A DNA stretch of 9,880 bases from NCBI GenBank assembly GCA_026394435.1, contig JAPKYG010000068.1:1-9880 (forward strand), written 5' to 3'. Position numbers and translations under genes: made by a program. Positions 4,987-9,880 of this stretch are shown here, piece by piece (the first letter of the stretch is position 1; each line of letters opens with the position of its first letter). The notes under the pieces are model-generated. The model did not search any database. It was not told the origin of the DNA and saw only the letters and a program-made list of their open reading frames with translations. The stretch comes from Methanobacteriota archaeon. Its GTDB lineage: Archaea > Thermoplasmatota > E2 > DHVEG-1.

Positions 4987-6669
4987 ATGTCGTATTCTTT
5001 TTGCAGACATGAGACTATGGGACGATATGTGAAGGTTCAACGAGGCAAGACACTTCGCTGTAAAGGATGGAAACAAGAAGCAATCTTACGAATGCTGGAA
5101 AACAACCTTGAGAACGCAGAGATACCAGAGGAACTTATTATCTACGGTGGCACAGGAAAAGCAGCGCGGAACTGGAAGTGTTACGATGCGATTGTTGACT
5201 CACTTAAAACACTGGGACACGATGAAACCCTGATGATCCAATCAGGAAAACCGGTTGCAATCTTTACGACATGGACGACCGCACCACGAGTTCTTATTGC
5301 AAACTCAAATCTTGTACCCCGGTGGAGTACCTGGGAACATTTTAGAGAACTCGAACAACTTGGATTAACCATGTACGGGCAGATGACCGCGGGATCCTGG
5401 TGTTACATTGGAACCCAAGGGATCATTCAAGGAACCTATGAGACGTTTGCTGCCTGCGCACAGAAACATTTCAAGAATAACCTAAAAGGAAAAATTGTTC
5501 TTACGGGTGGTCTTGGTGGTATGGGCGGTGCGCAACCACTCGCGGTTACAATGAATAATGGTGTCTGTCTTGCTGTTGAGTGTGATGAGAAACGTATCGA
5601 TCGACGTATCAAGGCAGGGTTCTGTGATAAAAAAGTCAAGGATATCGACGAAGCAGTCGAGCTTGTAACAAAAGCGAAGGGTGAAGAAACACCGCTCTCA
5701 GTTGGTGTTCTAGGCAATTGCGCTGATATCCTGCCAAAGCTTGTAAAAGACGGATTCAAACCAGATGTTGTCACCGATCAGACGTCTGCTCATGATGAAT
5801 TAAATGGGTATGTACCTACTAATTATTACGGGAACTCTCTGAAAGAGGCATTTGTATTACGAGCGAAGAATCCAAAGAGATATATCCAGCAATCCATGGA
5901 GAGCATGAAACAGCATTGTAAAGCGCTACTAGATTTTCAGAAAAAAGGATCGGTTGTGTTTGATTATGGGAATAACCTGAGAGGCCAGGCCTTAAAAGCG
6001 GGATTGAAGAACGCGTTTGAATACCCCGGGTTTGTCCCTGCATACATTAGACCTATGTTCTGTATTGGCCGGGGACCATTCCGCTGGCTTGCGCTAACCG
6101 GGAATCCAGAAGATATTATGAAAACAGATAAAGAGGTCATGAAGATGTTCCCGGAAGATAACGTCTTGACGAACTGGATTAAACTTGCAGAGAAGCACCT
6201 CCCATGGGAGGGTCTGCCTGCTCGTGTCTGCTGGCTTGGGTATGGAGAACGAGCACAATTTGCACTTGCTATCAATAAAATGGTACGAGATAGTGAAATC
6301 GGTCCAATAGCAATTACGCGAGATCACCTTGACAGTGGGAGTGTTGCATCGCCCTACCGAGAAACGGAAGGAATGCTAGATAAAAGCGACGCGATTGCAG
6401 ACTGGCCACTCCTCAACGCACTCTTGAACTGTGCAGCTGGAGCAGATAGCGTCCATATCCATAATGGGGGCGGTGTCGGCATCGGTCTTTCCACGCACGC
6501 GGGCATGGTTGTTGTGTGTGATGGTACTAAAGAAACTGATGAGCGTATCAAACGAGTTTTTACTACTGACCCTGGGATGGGTGTCGCACGACATGCGGAT
6601 GCAGGGTATAAAGAAGCAATTAATCTTGTTAAGAAAACAGATATTCGTATTCCGATGATAAAGGAATAA
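4987..6669 (+). CDS. hutU: Urocanate hydratase (urocanase)
   Basis: A 560-residue cytosolic enzyme, normal length for the family. It hydrates urocanate to 4-imidazolone-5-propionate using tightly bound NAD+ as electrophile, the second step of histidine degradation. Family landmarks in order: IIYGGTGKAARNW (51-63), the tail of the NAD-site segment GGLGGMGGAQP (174-184), the catalytic-Cys segment GLPARVCWLG with Cys415, RDHLDSGSVASP (445-456), and GGGVGIGLSTHAGMVVVCDG (494-513). Two positions differ from what I remember as typical: Tyr457 in SPYRETE, where Asn is usual, and Asn493 before GGG, where His is common. Core catalytic features remain. The 4987 start fits the TATA spacing; it adds ten residues before MGRYVKV, where bacterial homologs roughly begin. 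It faces the hutH family gene tail to tail, 32 nt apart. No hutI or later-step gene is in the window. Confidence 0.95.
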   Translation: MSYSFCRHETMGRYVKVQRGKTLRCKGWKQEAILRMLENNLENAEIPEELIIYGGTGKAARNWKCYDAIVDSLKTLGHDETLMIQSGKPVAIFTTWTTAPRVLIANSNLVPRWSTWEHFRELEQLGLTMYGQMTAGSWCYIGTQGIIQGTYETFAACAQKHFKNNLKGKIVLTGGLGGMGGAQPLAVTMNNGVCLAVECDEKRIDRRIKAGFCDKKVKDIDEAVELVTKAKGEETPLSVGVLGNCADILPKLVKDGFKPDVVTDQTSAHDELNGYVPTNYYGNSLKEAFVLRAKNPKRYIQQSMESMKQHCKALLDFQKKGSVVFDYGNNLRGQALKAGLKNAFEYPGFVPAYIRPMFCIGRGPFRWLALTGNPEDIMKTDKEVMKMFPEDNVLTNWIKLAEKHLPWEGLPARVCWLGYGERAQFALAINKMVRDSEIGPIAITRDHLDSGSVASPYRETEGMLDKSDAIADWPLLNALLNCAAGADSVHIHNGGGVGIGLSTHAGMVVVCDGTKETDERIKRVFTTDPGMGVARHADAGYKEAINLVKKTDIRIPMIKE

Positions 6670-6701
6670 AGAAACGTATGGATAAGAGAAGACCCGCTCC
6701 T

Positions 6702-8225
6702 TTAGTCTAAGCTCCCTACGACTTTCTCGACATCATGCAGTATTTCACAGGATTTTACGAGTTCTTTCATTCTGGTATGATCTGGATACAAGGGTCGGTC
6801 TTCATCTAAAAACTTCACGTATTTTCTGATGACATCTTTTGCCTTGGCGACTCCTTTGCCGAATTTGTAGTCTCGGAAGTCAAGTGCTTGTGCAGCAGCC
6901 ATGAATTCAATACCAAGAATACCATATGCGTTGTCAAGTATCTGAAAATTCTTAATCGCCGTATTCATCCCCATGGAGACGAAATCTTCTTGATCAGCGG
7001 CAGCAGGAATCGATTGGATACACGCAGGAGCCGAGAGAATCCGTTGTTCAACGATGAGCATATCAGCCGTGTATTGACTCAGCATCAGCCCAGAGAACAT
7101 CCCCGCGCCTTTTGTTAAGAATGCGGGAAGCCCAACATTCAACGCTGAATTATTGAGCCGGTTCATTCTTCGTTCAGACATGACAGAAACCATCGTGATC
7201 GCGATACCAGCCATATCCATCGGTAATGAGACTGGTGTCCCTTGGAAGTTCGCGCCAGAAAGCTGCAGGTTTTGATCCGGGAAGAAAATTGGGTTATCCC
7301 CAACCCCATTCAACTCGATTTCAACCTGAGATCGTGCGTACGCAAGAGCATCATGGGCAGTACCAATCACTTGGGGTGTCGACCGCATCGAATATGCGTC
7401 TTGTATTTTACATTTCATCTTCTCTTCAATAAGATCGCCACCTTCGATCAGTTTCTGGATAGCCTTTGCGCTTCGCACCGCACCAGCGAATCCTCGCACT
7501 TCATGGATTTTCACATTATACGGTTTCATATTCGCCTTTAATGCCTCAAGGGACATCGCTGCTGCGATCTCTGCCTGTTTCAACCAGTTATTTGCATCAT
7601 ATAAGAAAATAGCACTCATGGCCGTGAGGAGATTCGAACCGTTAATAATCGCGAGGCCATCCCGTGCTTGTAAACCTGGAATAGGAATGCCTGCTTTCTT
7701 CAGGGCATCTCTTCCATCAAGCAGTTCTCCCTGATAATATGCTTTCCCTTCACCCATCATAAGGAGAGCGATTTGTGCCATGGGTGCAAGATCACCACAT
7801 GCACCTACCGATCCTTTCTGGCAGACATAAGGGGTGACACCTTTATTTAACATTTCAACAAGCGTTTGCGCAATATCATGGCGACACCCGGAGTTACCAT
7901 GTGCGTGTACATTCACCCGTGCCAGCATCGCCCCTCGAACATACTCAAGAGGAGCAGGCTCCCCGATCCCTGCCGCGTGATTATAAATAAGGTACTTCTG
8001 GAATTCTTTCATCTGATCATTATTCAGCACTACTTCAGAGAACTCACCGATACCAGTATTCACCCCGTACATGATCTCATTTGCTTTTATTTTATTCTCA
8101 AGCATCGTACGACACGCTTTAATCCGCGTAAGAGCATCAGGATGAAGTTTTATGTTTTCGTTCTGTCTTGCGACTTGAACTAGTTTTTCAATGCTTAATC
8201 CAGACCCGGTGATAACAACGGCCAT
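6702..8225 (-). CDS. hutH: Histidine ammonia-lyase family enzyme with a Cys in the MIO triad
   Basis: A 507-residue aromatic amino acid lyase, the expected length for HutH, which converts histidine to urocanate and ammonia. Positions match Pseudomonas putida HAL numbering closely: Tyr53 (MYGVNTGIG), His83 (NHAAGIGEP), Asn195 (INGSN), Tyr278 and Arg281 (DAYSMRSTPQV), Phe327 (GANFQG) and Glu413 (DQEDFVSMG). The Glu of QED favours a histidine lyase over Phe/Tyr lyases. The MIO cofactor normally forms from Ala-Ser-Gly; here the triad is Ala142-Cys143-Gly144 (SVGACGDLAPM, codon TGT). Ser-to-Cys in the bacterial enzyme is reported to keep activity, so this is probably functional. Also unusual: Gln where GNFHG has His, and Phe where QEDHVSMG has His, so the substrate is likely but not certain. 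Its partner hutU is convergent. It is the only gene here with a clear Shine-Dalgarno site. Confidence 0.88.
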   Translation of the reverse strand: MAVVITGSGLSIEKLVQVARQNENIKLHPDALTRIKACRTMLENKIKANEIMYGVNTGIGEFSEVVLNNDQMKEFQKYLIYNHAAGIGEPAPLEYVRGAMLARVNVHAHGNSGCRHDIAQTLVEMLNKGVTPYVCQKGSVGACGDLAPMAQIALLMMGEGKAYYQGELLDGRDALKKAGIPIPGLQARDGLAIINGSNLLTAMSAIFLYDANNWLKQAEIAAAMSLEALKANMKPYNVKIHEVRGFAGAVRSAKAIQKLIEGGDLIEEKMKCKIQDAYSMRSTPQVIGTAHDALAYARSQVEIELNGVGDNPIFFPDQNLQLSGANFQGTPVSLPMDMAGIAITMVSVMSERRMNRLNNSALNVGLPAFLTKGAGMFSGLMLSQYTADMLIVEQRILSAPACIQSIPAAADQEDFVSMGMNTAIKNFQILDNAYGILGIEFMAAAQALDFRDYKFGKGVAKAKDVIRKYVKFLDEDRPLYPDHTRMKELVKSCEILHDVEKVVGSLD

Positions 8226-8232
8226 CGAAAAG

Positions 8233-8237
8233 CCTCC
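8233..8237 (-). promoter_or_regulatory. Shine-Dalgarno site of hutH
   Basis: GGAGG on the minus strand lies 7 nt before the ATG at 8225, within AAAAAAGGAGGCTTTTCG. It fixes the hutH start. No other gene in the window has such a clear site; the rest appear leaderless or have short leaders. Confidence 0.8.
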
Positions 8238-8261
8238 TTTTTTATGTGAAAAGCAGTACGG

Positions 8262-8272
8262 GTATAAAATAA
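8262..8272 (-). promoter_or_regulatory. TATA-box of hutH
   Basis: The minus strand reads TTATTTTATACC, a good archaeal TATA box about 40 nt before the start codon. The predicted transcription start near 8240 leaves a leader of roughly 15 nt that includes the Shine-Dalgarno site. Confidence 0.5.
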
Positions 8273-8317
8273 GTAGGTATTAAGTTTCCCGCTGATTCTC
8301 CCTTTAAACCTAGAATA

Positions 8318-8340
8318 ATAATTTTAAAGGAAGAGAAAAA
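8318..8340 (-). terminator. T-rich transcription stop after the M28 peptidase gene
   Basis: On the minus strand the stop codon at 8345-8343 is followed within 3 nt by TTTTTCTCTTCCTTTAAAATT, a pyrimidine-rich stretch suited to oligo-T archaeal termination. It lies between the M28 gene and the hutH promoter, so the two minus-strand genes probably form separate units. Confidence 0.35.
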
Positions 8341-8342
8341 GG

Positions 8343-9698
8343 TTACGGTATACCGGTAACTCTCAGTACAAACGGACCAAACACAAACCCGGTTGCTTGC
8401 TTCGTCACCTGATCTGTGTTTGACGCATCTGCAATAACTGTGATGGTGATGCGACCTAACCTGAAGAATTTTGCTTTCAGTGGTACTGCCCCTTGTGTTT
8501 CCAATAAGGGAACGCTAGTTGTCGCTGTGATGTTAATAAACCCAAACAATCCACCAGTGATTCCAATCGTTGCATTCACATCAATTGCATCACTATCACC
8601 TATGTTGGTGATCTGAGCAGTAATACCAAGTCCACCAGAGATACTGGTGATTTCAAGAACCGGTCGTGGTTGCTGTGCCATCTCTGCAAGAGTTGCAAGT
8701 ATTAGTCGTGAGAATCGAGTTGAGTAGGTTATATTCATGTGGGCAATGGTATCATTAGCTGAATGATAGTAATCATTGAAATTGTATTCATGATAGAATA
8801 CTGCATCATAACCATATTCCCAAAAATAGTAATGATCACTACCCCCACTTTCACCTTGAGGAAACAGTTGAATGCCGATGTACTCAGCATATAATTGGCT
8901 AATGTCTTGGGTATAATCGACTATCCATTCAGAGGCAGTGTTTTCGAAGATTTTTCCCTTTATACCATCTGAACCGGATGGCGCGAACCCGATCATATCA
9001 GCATTGAGAACCGCGACAATCGGATCATTGTTGTTATAGGCATCCTCAGCATAATGACGACTCCCGATCAATCCTTGTTCCTCTCCAGAGAAAGCGACAA
9101 ATCGAACCGTATGACCAAACTCGTATTTCCTCATGATCTCTGCTGCAGCAAGGACTGCTGCGACACCAGAGCCGTCGTCATCAGCCCCGGGTCCTGCAAG
9201 GACCGAATCGTAATGACCACAGATAATGAAGATATTCGTTGAATCAGATCCATATAACGTTGCCTCGATATTACTCCCCGATACCCTATCATCTGTATAG
9301 TTATGGTACCGAACCGCTAATCCCATATCATTAAACGTATCGTAGAGGTAATGAGCTGCTTGATCGCAGGCTTCGGTTCCAGTTTCTCGAGGTCCAAAGC
9401 TGGTGAGGTTCTCTAAATAACCTAATATGAGTGTTTCGTTTAACTGTTGAAGTAATTCAATGATATTCACATCAGTAGTTGTAGGAGAGAGTGGACAAAC
9501 AGGAGATGGTCGAGGGACAACCTGAACATCTATGAGGTCCTCTATGTTCTCGATATATGCGGGTTTATGAGGTGTTCCATTCAGTGATGTGCTTGGTGTC
9601 CCTGCAAGCGTATATCCTGGTAGGATCAAGAGACTGGTGATTAAAAAAACGATAATAGCATTCACCGCAACATTCCTTCTATGTATGATAGTTCTCAT
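8343..9698 (-). CDS. Secreted M28-family zinc metallopeptidase with C-terminal beta domain
   Basis: A 451-residue exported exopeptidase of the aminopeptidase S/Y type. A basic N-terminus and a hydrophobic core at about 12-31 form a signal peptide or anchor; a Pro/Ser/Thr-rich linker (about 60-75) follows. All di-zinc residues are visible by comparison with Streptomyces griseus aminopeptidase: His162 and the supporting Asp164 (GHYDSV), bridging Asp174 (ADDDGSG), Glu206-Glu207 (SGEEQGLIGS), Asp234 (LNADMIG) and His312 (YYHSANDT). Residues about 346-445 form a separate beta-rich module (LEITSISGGLGITAQITNIG, ending near FGPFVLRV) that resembles Ig-like/CARDB-type repeats common in secreted archaeal proteins. 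There is no C-terminal membrane segment. It probably trims peptides released by endopeptidases such as the C25 pair. The substrate side chain cannot be predicted. Confidence 0.9.
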   Translation of the reverse strand: MRTIIHRRNVAVNAIIVFLITSLLILPGYTLAGTPSTSLNGTPHKPAYIENIEDLIDVQVVPRPSPVCPLSPTTTDVNIIELLQQLNETLILGYLENLTSFGPRETGTEACDQAAHYLYDTFNDMGLAVRYHNYTDDRVSGSNIEATLYGSDSTNIFIICGHYDSVLAGPGADDDGSGVAAVLAAAEIMRKYEFGHTVRFVAFSGEEQGLIGSRHYAEDAYNNNDPIVAVLNADMIGFAPSGSDGIKGKIFENTASEWIVDYTQDISQLYAEYIGIQLFPQGESGGSDHYYFWEYGYDAVFYHEYNFNDYYHSANDTIAHMNITYSTRFSRLILATLAEMAQQPRPVLEITSISGGLGITAQITNIGDSDAIDVNATIGITGGLFGFINITATTSVPLLETQGAVPLKAKFFRLGRITITVIADASNTDQVTKQATGFVFGPFVLRVTGIP

Positions 9699-9719
9699 AA
9701 TACAGTCCCCAATATATTC

Positions 9720-9732
9720 TTATTTTATTAAA
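9720..9732 (-). promoter_or_regulatory. Probable TATA-box of the M28 peptidase gene
   Basis: The minus strand reads CTTTAATAAAATA, centred about 27 nt before the ATG at 9698, consistent with a leaderless transcript. A second AT box at 9711-9718 is too close to the start to serve it. The region is so AT-rich that other boxes cannot be excluded. Confidence 0.35.
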
Positions 9733-9766
9733 GATATATATTTCATTGCATTATATATATATCTTT
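9730..9766. repeat. Perfect 12-bp inverted repeat upstream of the M28 gene
   Basis: AAAGATATATAT (9730-9741) and its exact complement ATATATATCTTT (9755-9766) are separated by 13 nt. The repeat lies just upstream of, and slightly overlaps, the proposed TATA box of the M28 gene. That is a position where an archaeal regulator dimer could act. Most of each arm is simple TA alternation, so part of the symmetry is expected; the AAAG/CTTT ends are what make it notable. Confidence 0.4.
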
Positions 9767-9800
9767 GTACATTCTATTAACCGATAAGAAGCGGGTTATG

Positions 9801-9810
9801 CTTAAATAGG
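9801..9810 (+). promoter_or_regulatory. TATA-like element near the right edge
   Basis: CTTAAATAGG on the plus strand would place a transcription start near 9831, a few bases before the hairpin at 9838-9851. It may serve a plus-strand gene or RNA beyond the edge. It conflicts with the partial minus-strand CDS reading, and neither can be settled from this window. Confidence 0.25.
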
Positions 9811-9835
9811 CCGGAGTACAAATGAGATATACTGT

Positions 9836-9880
9836 CTAGGTCAACGGACCTTGTTTCCACAGATCATCACGCATGGGTCG
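9836..9880 (-). CDS. Possible 3' tip of a further minus-strand gene (partial)
   Basis: From the right edge, one minus-strand frame reads RPMRDDLWKQGPLT followed by TAG at 9838-9836. The residue mix looks protein-like, but 14 codons are too few to judge, and a plus-strand frame over the same bases (GQRTLFPQIITHGS) is also open to the edge. A small perfect hairpin, AGGTC-AACG-GACCT at 9838-9851, overlaps the proposed stop. No product can be named. Confidence 0.2.
   Translation of the reverse strand, partial: RPMRDDLWKQGPLT

Noticed and set aside
1..9880. CRISPR array, insertion sequence, transposase or prophage genes
   Set aside because: No regularly spaced repeats, no terminal inverted repeats flanking a gene and no transposase or integrase motifs were seen.

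Overview
The window looks archaeal, most likely from the Thermoplasmata side of the Euryarchaeota. The evidence is an archaeal Sm (SmAP) gene, an EF-Tu/SelB-like translation-factor paralog with a decayed G domain, and archaeal TATA boxes. Most genes have a TATA box about 26-31 nt upstream of the start codon and no Shine-Dalgarno site, which fits leaderless or near-leaderless mRNAs. The pairing of secreted gingipain-type proteases with amino-acid catabolism recalls protein-degrading uncultured sediment archaea such as Marine Benthic Group D. That placement is inference; the window has no rRNA or other phylogenetic marker.

Layout: (1) 1-416, minus, 5' part of a HAD-family phosphatase that runs off the left edge. 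(2) 417-561, divergent promoter region. (3) 562-1494, plus, GTPase-dead EF-Tu/SelB-like protein. (4) 1574-3064 and 3128-4561, plus, tandem duplicated secreted C25 (gingipain-like) cysteine peptidases, each behind the same 16-bp promoter element. (5) 4626-4841, plus, archaeal Sm protein. (6) 4881-4956, a 76-nt self-complementary segment with its own well-placed TATA box: a candidate small RNA, or alternatively a 32-codon leaderless micro-ORF at 4879-4977. (7) 4987-6669, plus, urocanate hydratase, convergent with (8) 6702-8225, minus, a histidine ammonia-lyase family enzyme. (9) 8343-9698, minus, secreted M28 metallopeptidase. (10) 9699-9880, AT-rich non-coding DNA with a perfect 12-bp inverted repeat, perhaps ending in the 3' tip of another minus-strand gene.

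How the genes may work together: the two C25 endopeptidases and the M28 exopeptidase carry export signals and could degrade external protein to peptides and amino acids. HutH and HutU perform the first two steps of histidine breakdown (histidine to urocanate to imidazolonepropionate). The later hut genes are not in the window. The Sm protein and the adjacent putative RNA form a separate RNA-biology segment.

Most worth checking: the undescribed 76-nt structured element between the Sm gene and hutU; the Ala-Cys-Gly triad in HutH where Ala-Ser-Gly is usual; the EF-Tu/SelB-like protein without GTP-binding motifs; and the C25 pair with its repeated promoter element.
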